Source: Hypericum androsaemum (Eukaryota; Streptophyta; Magnoliopsida; Malpighiales; Hypericaceae). From it: a stretch of DNA of 64,000 bases. Below are positions 23,084 through 34,855 of this stretch, piece by piece (the first letter of the stretch is position 1; every line of letters begins with the position of its first letter). Position numbers and translations under genes: made by a program. The stretch spans positions 17,126,689 to 17,190,688 of the forward strand of contig OZ023180.1 of the NCBI GenBank assembly GCA_963995505.1, given 5' to 3'. The notes beneath the pieces are model-generated. The model ran no database searches. It saw only the letters and a list, made by a program, of their open reading frames with translations, and had not been told where the DNA came from.

Positions 23084-26000
23084 CTAATGCATGAAAGGTG
23101 AAAGGCGTGGATCTGTGTGGTAAGGAAGACCACTTCGGGCTCCCAACGCTCTGCAGCCTGCGGCAGCCTGAAATAAACCCAAATTAGTAAAGCTATATGT
23201 AAGAAAGTTGTTTTACTTGTTACATGCCGGGAGCATGGAGGAAGGAGACGAGTTCAACAACACTACTTACAACTTGAGCAGCAAATGGCAACATCTTCTC
23301 TGGTGGCATATCTGCGCAGATGGCTAGGGAAGAAACAGAAGATGTAAATCAGTTTTAGTTCGGTAAAACTAAGAGGCCCTCAGATTAAACAGATAGAATG
23401 TGCAAGTCAAACAAATTCTTAGACAGCAAATTAATCTAAACTGGATGTTCCATTTGAGCACAAGATTATGAATTTGCAATGACAGATAACATTAGATGGT
23501 GGGCTGCATTTACGCAAATCAGCACTGGGAATCCCACCACCAACCGAAAATATTCAGCGGAGGAAGCACAACTTCTTAAGTTCAATCGGAGGGATCAAAA
23601 TTATAACCAAGCCCACATTGACCCTGATGATAAGCACATGTAGGGCCATTTCTTGACAATGAAATCTTTGGCAAAAGAAGAAAAAATAAATTGTAATGCT
23701 ACCATGTTGTCTCGGTCCAAACACAAATACCAATTCTTTGACTTCAACAGGAGAATATGGCCTTTCTATACGATAGAGATGGATGCATTATCATCTATAG
23801 GAGCTTCTCAATTGATATGAATTGGCATCAAGAGAATTATGGAGACATGAAGTTCCTGCATGCATACCAAAGAGAACAGCTCCAATGAAGGCGTCACCAG
23901 CACCGGTTGTATCAACTAATTCCGAAGGTGGTATCTTCTCAGCAGTTCCTACATACAACCTTCCGCTCACTGTCCCTATTCCATTTGCTCGCAGCCTCTT
24001 CAATGGCTAAGAAAATAAGATGGAAATTGTCAACTCCGATTGGACATCCTAATTAGTCAATCTACAAAGCATTAGCCCATCCAAATTCCAAGCATATCAT
24101 TATAACGCTAGTTGCTTCTGGCAACCAAATACACAAATCACAGTCAGAGCAGGAGACATTCTTCTGCTAGGCTGAAGGAACTCACGAGGCTCCTGATCTT
24201 TATTGCCAACAGATTAAACTTCTAGAAGAGGAAGCAAGGACTTATCATACTCTACAAGTTAGGATGATGAACAATATTGGATCAAACCTGTGGATGAGTA
24301 GATAAGGGAACACATGGACTAGAAAGAGTGCAATGGATAATAACACCTTCAACACGACAGGCCATATGATACAATTTGGCTCCACTTAGTCTCAAAATAA
24401 TTGGCTCCAAGACCCAAGTGCATAAATTGTAGTAATCATTTCAAAGTAATCTAGTTCATATATAGGGTGTTAATGGGAAACTACCGAAGACAAACAAGTT
24501 GGCATGGATGTGCTATCATCTTTTCTTTTCTTCATCGACTCCAACAAGACAGCCACGTCAATTTCCTCAGATGAAAGCGCATCTGCTTGGAGAAAACAAT
24601 CGGAAAAAACAATTGTTTAGCAGGGACAGATTACTGGAAGTGTACATACATCAAAACGCTCTTTATAACACCAGGCATTTGATGATTTCACTTCAAAAAT
24701 TCAAGCCAGACAACTTTTTACTCACCGCCTGAACTTCTTTCAATCATTATGCATCCATCCACACCCAATGTGACAATCACAAATTTCAAATTGGGCAATC
24801 GCAAGAGCAAAGAAACCAGGGCACCTGGAACAGAAGATACCTCAGTCCACGCCTGTCAGACAACCACTATATGTCATTAATTGGTACACAAGGAATCATA
24901 TACGACTAAGATCCATGACAGGCTGATTAGGAATCAACCTAATTTGAGGGTTACAAAATCATAAAGCAACTACGATGAAGCAAAAGGGTAAATTGTTTCA
25001 AGAGTTAAATCCATAAAGATTAGCTTTACTTAAAGAGGCAGAGAGCAACAATTTTCCACAAACAAATGAAAGCAGGATACATTACAGGGATTTTTAGAAA
25101 GCAACAAAGATCTCCGCATCATTTGGGAACAAAGGATCAAAAATAAAGAAGAAGCATATGCATAAGCTGTTAGGTAACCATTCACCAAATGAAAAAGAAT
25201 TATAACCATCTACAGCAAAAAGGTGGACTCTCAACACTAATTCACCAAAGAAATATCAGTACCTGAGGGAACTTTGCCGAGCATACCAAATAAGTAGCCA
25301 ACTGAAGAAGATCATCCAACCCTTCCCTTTTCCTCTCTGCATCAATCAGAATTGGTATGTTCTTTTGAGCTGCCTGTGCTGAAAGGATGAAAAGATGAAC
25401 ATCCGAGTATTAGATCAATACTTAAGGAAGAAACAAAAGCAAAGATTACAGAAAAATGAATTAAATGAGGATGTTCTGTGCAACCATTAGGTTTAGACCG
25501 CAATCAAACTACAACATTATTGAGTTGTTAAACATAAGACAAACCCCTGACCTGCCATTAAGGGCTGGCGAATTCAAATGAAGCAAAAGCATCTTTTACT
25601 GATAATTTGTAAGAGTGCACAGATGGCACTCAGATTGAAGGTCGCGATCCATGAAAACACTGTAATTTGATGAATAATGCAACCTAGTTCTGAGAGCGAA
25701 CACAAAATTACCAAAATGACTTATTATAACCAATGGAAAAATTCACCTCTCTTGCAATTTTTAAAGCAGTATCCGGAAGCCTTCCGTCAAAGTAGGCAAC
25801 TCTTGCTTCCTCCAGGGCAGCTGCCAAGTTGGATTGGGAAAGATCATCAGGTACCATAGGAGGGTGTCCTGGAGTGTGAATACAAGTACGGGTTTTCCTG
25901 AAATACAACATAAAGAATCATCAAAGAACATAACTTTTGCTAGCTTGATTTTTCTACCCCTTTTGAAGTAAGAAACTCAGCTAATCAACAGAAGTATGAT

Positions 26001-27629
26001 GTTTTCCAGTTAAAGCAAAATCAACAAATATTTCAATAGTCCGTTAGCTGCCAACCCTGATACTGTTAGTAAATGAGATTGTAGACAACTAAGTTTGAAG
26101 AAATGAAGTTTACTCTATCCGCAGAACACTTTATAAATCATAGCCAACAAGTGGAATAACATTGTGTTTGTACATATCTAGAAGAGGTAATTCACAAATG
26201 GATCAAAAATCCTGCATTACCAGTCTCCAAGTGTTTCCTAACAAATGCAATTCCCTTATCTTCCTAGCTGAAGTCTTAACCACAAGCTAATAAATAAACA
26301 TGATCCTCAATTGAAGAAAATTCAATAAAACATATCCAGACACTTGCATTGGCGAATAGGTGTTGAGCTATTGGGCTAGTCTATGGGATAACATAGTATG
26401 CAACGATATCCTTACTTTTGGTTGTCAACAATGACGTATGTGAACGGTGAATTGCCCTCCTTGGATACCTGGTCATCGTAATAATGACGAAATTATAGCA
26501 TCTCAATATATCATAGCCAGTGGTGAGTTATCGATGAAAGGAACCCAAAGATCAAGCTAAGTTCACAGAGGAGCAGAAGAGATGAAAATGTCCATCAAAT
26601 TGGAACTGAAATGAAATGAATGAATCTAGAATCAAAAACGCGATGAATCAAGATGATAACACATTTTTAACAGACGTAAAGTTTCCAGCAAGCAATAAAA
26701 CTCCAAGAAAGTACCAACAACTCTACACCACGATGAGGACATAAGTATGATATTCCAACAAATATATGGATCGCAAGGAAATTCTTGCCCCATGCAACAC
26801 CAGAAACGGAAAGAGTGTTTTGGTTTGGTCCTTTTACGACGGATCCGTTATCCAGGTCCAAAAAGGTTTCTCCCTTCTTTCCCATTTTATAAACAGCGCA
26901 AATACATATCTACGGACGCCCTACCTCTCCTATAAGCACAGAAGAATCATTCTTGATAAAGAAATCAACAACGCGTCACCAGGCTTCTAAAACATTATAC
27001 ATTGCAATCGTTCTTGACAACAAGATTCAAATTCTACACCACAAGTCAATCCAGAACAATCACGAGGAGATTTGGGGAATTCATCTAACCACAAGATAGG
27101 AAGTGTCGACACCGTCCGATTCCAGTTCCTCCAACATACTCCTCCCTTGGCTATCATCAGCGATCTAATTAACATCCAGGGACCAGTCAAAAGGGAATCA
27201 TAAACGAAAAGCACCAACAATTTGGGGGAAAGAAGAAGACCTTGGAAATGAGCCTGGGGCTTAACCCCAATCGAGCAGCGCAAGTCAAAGCATTCCCAGC
27301 ATTTCCCCCTCCTTGGACCTGGCAACAGCAAAATAACAAAATTACGAATCCGCAACAAAGATATTTTAAACATTAAATTATAATTTTAAAAAAATGGCGG
27401 TTATACCTTCAAGCTAGTGGTTCGGATCTTATCGTCGGGGTTAGGATAAGCAGCAACCGCCGCCAGGAAATCAACCGCAACGCCGCCGCACCCTACCTGC
27501 AACTCGAAAACTTGATATTTTATTCACCAAAATTTAATTGTTACAAATAAGTAATTACACGAAGAGGGAACGGCGCGGGCGTACGATGACGCGCTGTTCC
27601 GGGAGCGTGTCGGACGACGGCGACGACAT
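23084..27629 (-). CDS. pfkB/ribokinase-family carbohydrate kinase (ketohexokinase-like)
   Basis: Transfers phosphate from ATP to a sugar or related small substrate; the exact substrate is not readable from sequence. Twelve exons on the minus strand: 27585-27629, 27407-27496, 27241-27318, 27090-27164, 26416-26468, 25747-25897, 25263-25373, 24726-24852, 24485-24582, 23868-24006, 23271-23323 and 23084-23167. All have GT-AG and matching phases, summing to 1104 nt (367 residues), near the family length. The N-terminus reads VGCGGVAVDFLAAVAAYPNP, followed by pfkB signature 1 (GGGNAGNALTCAARLG, about residues 48-63). Mid-domain motifs include TRTCIHTPGHPPM. Signature 2 is DTTGAGDAF (residues 308-316), with catalytic Asp314. 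No transit peptide is evident, so a cytosolic location is inferred. Its upstream region is cut by a Mutator-like element 430 bp from the ATG. Confidence 0.93.
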
Positions 27630-28059
27630 CTTGACCCTGTCGACCAAAGTCAACAGAAACAAAAATAGCCGGTGAGTTTCAGGTCTGTGGCTAGAAAGAA
27701 GAGCAAAGAATGAGTAGGGGTATTTAATTATTTTCTTAAGAACCTGGAAGGCAAGTGGCGGGTAGGTGGACAAGGAGACATGGACGCGCTGACGTGTGGA
27801 GCCGGCATCTTATGGTTTTTGTCTTCTTTATCACCGCCGACGACTTCCGGTTTGGAGGGAGTTGACGTTTCCCCGGGAAAACAGGAAATGGCGTGGAACG
27901 AGAGGATACTTACTGGGTTGGGTGGACGAGTGTGTGGCTTGGTTATACATTGGATTGTGGCCTCGTCATTTTTGGAATCGGCGGACTCTATTTAGAGTAA
28001 TATTTTTTTTATATATGAAATCGAATTTCTTATCATTGAATCAATTGCGATTATTCTTT
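27630..28059 (-). promoter_or_regulatory. Upstream region of the sugar kinase gene
   Basis: This 430-bp interval between the start codon and the left end of a Mutator-like element must contain the 5' UTR and core promoter of the pfkB gene. No strong TATA box was recognised. Confidence 0.45.
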
Positions 28060-28610
28060 GGACAAATTATTTTTAGGTCTCTGATTTATAATTTTATTAC
28101 TCGTAAGTCCCTGGTTTTTGAAAATAGTGAATGAAGTCCCTGCTTTTTAAGAAATATTGGTCAGAGGTCCCTAGTCACCGGATCAGAGATTTTTTCCGAC
28201 GGAGAGCCATACGAAATGACCAAAATACCCCTATGGTCCAAAAAAAATTGTCTTCTTCAACCTCTAAAATATTATGAACACCAACTTAATCAATCAAACC
28301 CAGAAATTCTCAATCTTCAATCGAACAACAAAACTCATAAATCTTCATCCCCGAAAAGCGACAGAACACTAAGCTTCAATCGAACAACCAAACCCAGAAA
28401 TCTTCGTCAACAATAAACCCAAAAACAACACTACAGCCAACACGAACTCAAACCCAAAAAAATAACCCAGAAATCTGCTTCTCCGACTGGGACGCGGCGA
28501 ACCCGACCCGGGCTCCATCCTTGCTAGGTCATCTTCAATCGGGTCGCCCTACTCCCAGTTGAAGCTCTGAGTTGAAGCCCTGCTGCCCGAGTGTTAAAGC
28601 TCTACGTCGG

Positions 28611-28745
28611 GGGGATCTGAGGAGAGCGATGTCGTTGTCATCGGGGGAAGGCTGCCCAGCTTGCAATTTCGTCTCAATTTCCAGTGCGGCCTCAAGCCAT
28701 CAAGGCCGCCCAACTCGGCCTCAAAACCACTTGCATCGAGAAGCG
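28611..28745 (+). pseudogene. Captured fragment of a mitochondrial dihydrolipoamide dehydrogenase gene
   Basis: Two short coding pieces match the N-terminal FAD-binding region of plant mitochondrial lipoamide dehydrogenase: 28611-28648 reads GSEESDVVVIGG, and 28696-28745 reads AIKAAQLGLKTTCIEKR. In the real protein these join through a GGPGGYVA linker. Here the linker is replaced by a 33-base block (GCCCAGCTTGCAATTTCGTC...) that recurs after the second piece at about 28760. The fragment lacks the redox cysteines and everything downstream, so it cannot encode an enzyme. It sits inside Mutator-like element A, making that element a Pack-MULE. Assignment is from memory of the family signature. 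Confidence 0.75.
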
Positions 28746-28876
28746 TATGTTGAGTGGGCCGCCCAGCTTGCAGTTTCGTCTCGGTTTTCCTATAGATCTA
28801 GGTCGTACTCGATCTGTTCTTGAGTGGGAGTAGAGACGGAGATGCTTTTGAGTGTTTTCTGGGTTGTTTTTATGTT

Positions 28877-30394
28877 GGAAAAATTGCCATCATCTCCTTA
28901 GCTTATGTTGTAATTAAGGCTGGGGTCCTTGCTATTCGAAATATTATTTTGACATCTCTATTTTTTGTAAAAATATTGGTCTCGGGTCCCTGCCTGATGT
29001 CAACTATCATTTTTTGGTTTTTTTGTCATGTGATATGACCTTTATACCCTTAGCTAAAAAACAGCCATCTTCAACCTCCAAAAATAGCAAAGGCAAAGGA
29101 AAAGTATGCACTGAAACAAAAACAACAACAAAAGTGCACCAATCTTTCCTTCCTCTCTTGATCCGAAAGTATAACCAAGGAGAAATTGGAAAAAAAAATC
29201 ACAAATTTATTCACACCGGAGCTGGAGGTAGACCTATCTGCCTCCTAGTCGTTGAATTGTCAAAACAAAGCTAAAGGTTTGATCTTTACTGTTGGGGGAA
29301 GAAAACGGTTTTTTGCCCAATATGGTGTTACTATACAAGTTTATTTACCAATATGGTGTTACTATTTAAAAAATTCCCAAAATGGTGTTCCTTTCTCAGG
29401 TCGAAAAAAAATTTCGACCTAGGGAGCGTAGGTCGAAATTTTTTTTCGACCTAGGACCAAACCGAAATTTTTTTTTGACTTTCGTAATCGAAAGAATATT
29501 TTCGACCTGGGACCAAAATCGAAAAAAAATTTGACCTAGGACCAAAATCGAAAAAAAAATTCGACCTGGGACTATTATTGTACTGTAGCAATAGTAAACG
29601 TACTGTTGCAATAGTAAAAATGACTGTAGCAACGAAAATGAAAAAAAAAACTTACGAAGATAATGTAAGTACACTGTAGCAACATTATTTTTGTTAAGAT
29701 AATAAAAAATCTAAAAAACTCGAAAATGGGTCTTAGATCTCAAAAATGCTACAGTACGAAAAAAAATTTCGATTTTGGTCCCTGGTCGAAAAAAAATTTT
29801 GATAATGAAAGTCGAATTTTTTTTTCGATTTTGGTCCCAAGTCGAAAAAAAATTTCGATCTAAGGAGAGAGAAACACCATATCCGGAATTTTTTCAATAG
29901 TAACACCATTTTGGGGATAAAATTATACTGTAGCACAATTTTGGGCAAAAACCCAAGAAAACCCACATCTGATTTTCCCCGCTTCATTCCCTTAAATGCG
30001 GTCTCTGGGTAGGCCACAAGGAAAAAAACAAAAGGGTCGGTGTGGGATTAGCCATGAAGGCCAAAGTCGGGAGCTTTACAGGGGGGAGAAGGGCCGAGGT
30101 TGGTGGATCTGATGGTGGGAGCGTCGTCGTTTTTGTTGGTGTTATTTTCTGGGTTTAGGGTAGGTGCTAATTGGATTGTTATTGGTGTTCTAAATTGAAG
30201 AAGGTAAATTTTTTGTGTGTAAAGGTATAAATGATATTTCACGTGACAAAAAAATAAAAAATGGGAGCCGGTGTTAGCTAGGGACCCGAAGCCAACATTT
30301 TTATAAAAAGTAGGGACGATAAAATAATATTTTAAATAGTAGGGACCCTAGTTTTAATTATGGCATAAGCCAGAGACCTGAGGACAATTATCCC
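28877..30394. mobile_element. Non-autonomous Mutator-like element B, nested in A
   Basis: Inverted ends of about 170 bp start GGAAAAATTG and GGGATAATTG and share GGGTCCCT repeats and a TTTTTGTCA(T/C)GTGA block. The exact 9-bp duplication TTTTATGTT flanks it at 28868-28876 and 30395-30403. No transposase ORF is present. It is itself interrupted by element C. Confidence 0.92.
29307..29954. mobile_element. Small TIR element C, nested in B (Mutator- or hAT-type)
   Basis: Ends GGTTTTTTGCCC and (inverted) GGGTTTTTGCCC extend into about 90 bp of inverted similarity with ATGGTGTTACTAT repeats. The octamer AAGAAAAC flanks both sides (29299-29306 and 29955-29962), fitting an 8-bp hAT duplication or a 9-bp Mutator duplication with one change. 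The interior is a series of palindromic TCGAAAAAAAATTTCGACC units and CTGTAGCAA repeats, with no coding capacity. Confidence 0.85.
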
Positions 30395-30710
30395 TTTTAT
30401 GTTTGTTCTTGATGTTTAAAAGTAGTTCCAAGGTTGAAGATAAAGACTTTTTATATTTTTTGTTCAAGGTGGTTCCAAGGTTGATCAGAGGGATATTTTG
30501 GTCATTTCAGATGGCTCCCCACCGGAGAGAATCTCCGATCCGGTGACTAGAAAACTCAGACCAATATTTCTTAAAAAGAAGGGACCTCATACACTATTTT
30601 TAAAACCAGGGACCTGCGAGTAATAGAACTATAAATCAGGGACCTGAGAATAATTTATCCTTGTTCTTTTGTTTGGCAAAATGGAGGAAACATTACCAAA
30701 ATAAAAATAA

Positions 30711-32101
30711 GGATAAATTACCCTCAGGTCCCTGGATTATAATTTTATTACTCACAGGTCCCTGTATTTTAGAAATAGTGTATGAAGCCCCTACTTTTTA
30801 GAGAATTGTTAGTCTCGGGTCCCTGACTGACGTCACTAGTCATTTTTTCAATTTTTTGACATGTGAAATAATTTTTATACCCTTTAACAAAAAACAAAAA
30901 AATATTATCTTCTCCGACCTTTAGAACAAAAAAAATCAACCAAAAACATCAAATTCAACCCAACAAAGAACACAAACCAAATAACATAAAATTAAACCTA
31001 ATAAAAAACATCAAACGAACACCACGACGAGGACGAAAACTGCCGCTCCCTCCACCTCGCCCTCTACCGCCTCCCCAGCTTCCCCCTGGCCCACCGTAGA
31101 AGCCGAAGCCGTCCCCGTCCCGAGAGAAAAATGCATAACCGTCCCCGACATCATCGCCGTCGCAGCTCTTCCTGGTGTGGCTCTTCACCGTAGGAAACCC
31201 GCACGCCGTCGTCGCCGTCCCGTCACGAGCCGAGAAGCTCTTGATTTGTCGTTGCTGATTTGGGCGTCGAGGACTCTTGATTCGTCGTTGCTGATTTGGG
31301 CGTTCAACCCCAGCCCGACGCCGTCGAGCTCGTGGCCCTCCTTTTCCTCCTTGGACGACGCTTGCTCTTCCGTCGTGGGCCTGGAAGAGGATGAAGGAGA
31401 GGGCCGGGACCGCGTTGAGCTTCAGGAAGGAGAGCTTCTTTGTACGATTCCCGAGCTTAAAGAAGGAGAACTCTACCTAGGCGCCTCGTCGGCAACGAGG
31501 GTGACGGTGTTGACCGGAGGGATGACCCACTCCGTTCTCCCTCCCTCCTTCTTCGTCGGCGGTGACAGCCAATGTTCTCCCTCCTTCCTCTTCAACGGAC
31601 GGCCTTCCTCGAGGGCCTCATCTTCCTCGGTCGCCGCCGGGTGTGGGAGCTTGGAAATTGGAGGGTGCCCATTTGATTTTCTTACTCCAGATTCAATCGA
31701 ACTCCATCTTTTTTAAGGTTGGTTTCGTGTGTTTTGAGGAGCTTGGAGGGTGCCCATTTGATTTTCTTACTAGAATTGCTTGGTGTTTGATGTTTCCTGG
31801 TACCCATTTGATTTCATTGTAGATCGTAATTTTGTTAATGGTGTAGGTTTTTGGATTTTTTTTATATTAGGGATGAATTTTTGGATTCAGATGTTCTTGA
31901 TTTGAGGTTGAAAATGATGTATTTTTTTTGTGCAAAGGTATTTTGGTCATTTCTAGTAAAAAATAAAAAAAATTAGTGACGTCAGACAGGGACCTGAGAC
32001 CAACATTTATATAAAAAGCAGGGACCTCATACACTATTCCTGAAATACAGGGACATCCGAGTAATAAAACTATAAACCAGGGATTTTAGGGTAATTTGTC
32101 C
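30711..32101. mobile_element. Non-autonomous Mutator-like element D
   Basis: Inverted ends start GGATAAATTACCCTCAGG and GGACAAATTACCCTAAAA, run for about 180 bp, and contain the same GGTCCCTG repeats and a TGACGTCA block. The exact 9-bp duplication TAAAAATAA flanks it (30702-30710 and 32102-32110). The GC-rich interior (about 31010-31700) has an open frame at 31177-31716 and a Gly-rich frame on the other strand. Neither resembles a protein I know, so they may be captured host DNA. No transposase. Confidence 0.93.
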
Positions 32102-32110
32102 TAAAAATAA

Positions 32111-33644
32111 TGGTGAGAAAAAAATTAATATAATTTTAGAGAACAATTACCCTCCAGCAATAAATACGCAGCTTTGGACGATTAGTTCTCGTACTCTTTC
32201 GTCCGTCATTCGCCTTCACCCATGCTTCTCTGTCTTCGATAGGCTTGGTTTCGTGTTCTGTTTCAACTTTTTCGTTCTACGTTTATGATTTTCTCTTTTT
32301 ATTTGTAATCTGTATTTTAATATAGGCTTCGCATCACCCTTCTAAAAAAAATTACGCAGCTAAAAATCTATCACAAGTGGGACCCAGCCGGATTAGGCCC
32401 AGCAGAACAATTCGGACCAAACAAAAAAGCCGTCGCGTAGGTGGTATTATTGTAATATTGGACAATTCTCTTCCCCTTTCACTAAGCTTTTCACTACAAA
32501 TCCAAGGAAGAGTGCAGATTAAGATACTCTAGACAAGGGAGGACACCTCCGCAAAAGGAAAAGACACCCTAAGGAAAAGGAAATAGAAATAACGATCTTT
32601 TTTTAACGAAATTATTTAATTTTTTTATATTCACTAACGGCCTGTTTGAAAACCAAAAAAAAATTAGAATTTTTTTCCTGAGTTTTAAAAAAGTGTGTGT
32701 TTGAAACCATATATTTTTGGAAAAGAATTCATATTTGGCCTAAAAGTCAGGAATTGAAAATCTGATAGAAACATGTTAGAATTCTGGTGACCAAATGGAA
32801 TTGGTCCTGAAATGACTTTTATACCCCATAACTTATTATCATTTTACAAACTCTTTTCACATTTCTCTCCGATAGAGATTCTGTTGCTATTACAAAATTA
32901 TGCAGATCAGTGCTGCTGCACATTTTGCAGCTGTACTGCTACACATTCTGCAGCACCTATGATCATGGTGTTGATCTCTCCTCATTGGCCTTCCACGTGT
33001 TCCATCCACTTATGCATCATTAGGCTGAGCATCTGTTGCTAATTTATGTAATTACTCTTGTAATTAGTTAGTTGTTAGCTGCTTAATTATTTATGGCTAA
33101 CACCCGTTGGAATATTAAACGGTGTAGTTAGGAGTTCCAAACTAGCCGTTACCTACTTGTATATATCTGCTAATCATCTCTTCATGTAAATTGAGGTGAT
33201 TTATTCATGTAAGTTGAATGATTTTTTTGGTTAATAGAATTTGTAAGCTGCAAGGATATTGATGTAAAAAGATCAAATCAATTCTTAAGTTAAGATTTTG
33301 GTTCCAAACAAAAAATAGGAAAGTGATTTCATTCTATGTCTATTGAGAATTAGAAATATAATTTCTTTCTAGTAGGATTTGGTTACAAATAAACTGTAAA
33401 TCAATTGATGATATAAATTCAAGCGATTCGAGGCCATTTCACTGAAGAAATGTTCTATGAAGCTTAGTTGAGATACTTATTGTGGTTAAATTGCCACTAA
33501 TTGAACCAATGACAAGAATTTATAAAGAAAATAAGTGGCCTACTAATTTCTCAACATCAATCGTCCCTTACCGCAACCACACAATTGGTTAGTACTAGGA
33601 GCAAAACTATATCTTATGTTTTCTACATATTTAAAAAATTTTAT
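32111..33644. other. Intergenic DNA between Mutator-like elements D and E
   Basis: No supported gene. A stretch at about 33040-33200 (GTTAGTTGTTAGCTG..., then TATATAT and CTCTTCATGTAA) resembles the U3-R part of a copia-type LTR. I could not define both ends, so it is left as unassigned repeat-like DNA. Confidence 0.4.
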
Positions 33645-34855
33645 GGGCAAATTACGTTCACTTCCCTGTAGTTTGGTTTTTCTCCTTCTTGGCTCCCTAA
33701 GTTTTCAAAATATATGTTATCTCCCGACTTTGGTTTTAGATACTCTCGGTCCCTGACTGACGTCAGCGCCCATTTTTTCATTTTTTGTCATAAAAATGAC
33801 CAAAATACCCTCTAACAAAAACAAACCAAAAAAAACCTTTTTCAACCTTTGAAAACAAAAATACTAAACCCGGAAATCATCAAAAATCAAACCAAAAATC
33901 AAAATTCACCATCCTCTCCGTCTCTCCTTCTTCCACAATTAGACAAAGCCCATGAAGATGAATTCAACAGACCAATTAGACAATTGTCTACTACCAATCG
34001 TCTATTCCATTGGCATTGCCCGTCGCTGTGGTGGAATTGTGAAGGAGAAGGTCAGGGAATCGTGAGGTCTCTTCTTTTCTCCTTAAAGCGGCTTCCGTCG
34101 CCGATGAGCACATTGGTGAGATCCCGGCGTCGCTGTATGCCAGCAGGCTTCTAGGAGATAGGGCTTCCACAGAGGGCATGCGCGACAGAGAGAGAGACGC
34201 CGACGCCGATGAGGAGCGGTTGACGGAGGTTGCCGCTTGTCGTCGTCGACTTGTGAACCTACTTGTTCCTGGTGTTTTCTCAATGGGGGAGCCGGCCAAT
34301 GATGGTGGAGTAGGGGCTTGACGGAGGTCGCCGGGGTGAGGACGTCACTGTCCCTCGCGACCTCCTGTGGAGTCTGGGATTTTGGGTTGCTGTAATGGAG
34401 TTTGGGCGATTAGTGTTTTGATGGGGTTGGAGATGGATCTACGACGACGTCGAGATAGGGTTGGACTCCGGCCGCTTGACGCCGGTGACAAGTGGAGTTC
34501 TGGTCAGCCACTTGACGTCGGTGGTGGTCTCCTCGGAGACAGGCGGCCTGAGCAGACGGGGAGGAGCAGATGGGGTTGGTTTCTGAATCGTCTCCTTTGT
34601 TTTGGTTTCAGAAATTTTTGTTGATTTTCTGAGTTGAGGTCGAATGTTCTTGAAGGTTCATGAGGTTGAAGATGATAATTTTTTTATTTTTTTGGTTTAA
34701 GAGTATTTTTATCATTTTCATGATAAAAAATAAGGGTGCTGAAGTCAGACAGGGACCCGAGAGTATCTAAAACTAAAGTCGAGGGACAACAACATGTATT
34801 TTGGAAACCTAGGGCATAATTTAACTAAGCATAGAGACGTGAGCATAATTTGTCC
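33645..34855. mobile_element. Non-autonomous Mutator-like element E
   Basis: Inverted ends start GGGCAAATTACG and GGACAAATTATG and run about 150 bp, sharing CTCTCGGTCCCTG(A/T)CTGAC and TTTGGTTTTAGATAC-type blocks with the rest of the family. The flanking 9-mers AAATTTTAT and AAAATTTAA agree at seven of nine bases, so the target duplication is only weakly supported. The GC-rich interior (about 33990-34600) has no recognisable protein. Confidence 0.82.

Larger units (their letters stand above)
28060..30660. mobile_element. Non-autonomous Mutator-like element A (outer element of a nest)
   Basis: Terminal inverted repeats of about 180 bp (28060-28245 and 30478-30660) begin GGACAAATTAT and GGATAAATTAT. 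Each carries several GGTCCCTG-type repeats and a shared block with TCACCGGATC. The flanking 9-mers TTATTCTTT (28051-28059) and TTGTTCTTT (30661-30669) match at eight of nine bases, as expected for an aged Mutator target duplication. There is no transposase. The interior carries a captured lipoamide dehydrogenase fragment and is interrupted by element B. Confidence 0.88.

Noticed and set aside
31177..31716. 179-codon frame as a host gene
   Set aside because: It lies wholly within a Mutator-like element, has no known domain, and no splice-consistent continuation. It is recorded only as possible captured DNA.
32640..33310. Possible further TIR element (GGCCTGTTTGAAAACCAAAA at the left, TTTTGGTTCCAAACAAAA at the right)
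   Set aside because: The inverted match is short and imperfect, and I found no target duplication.
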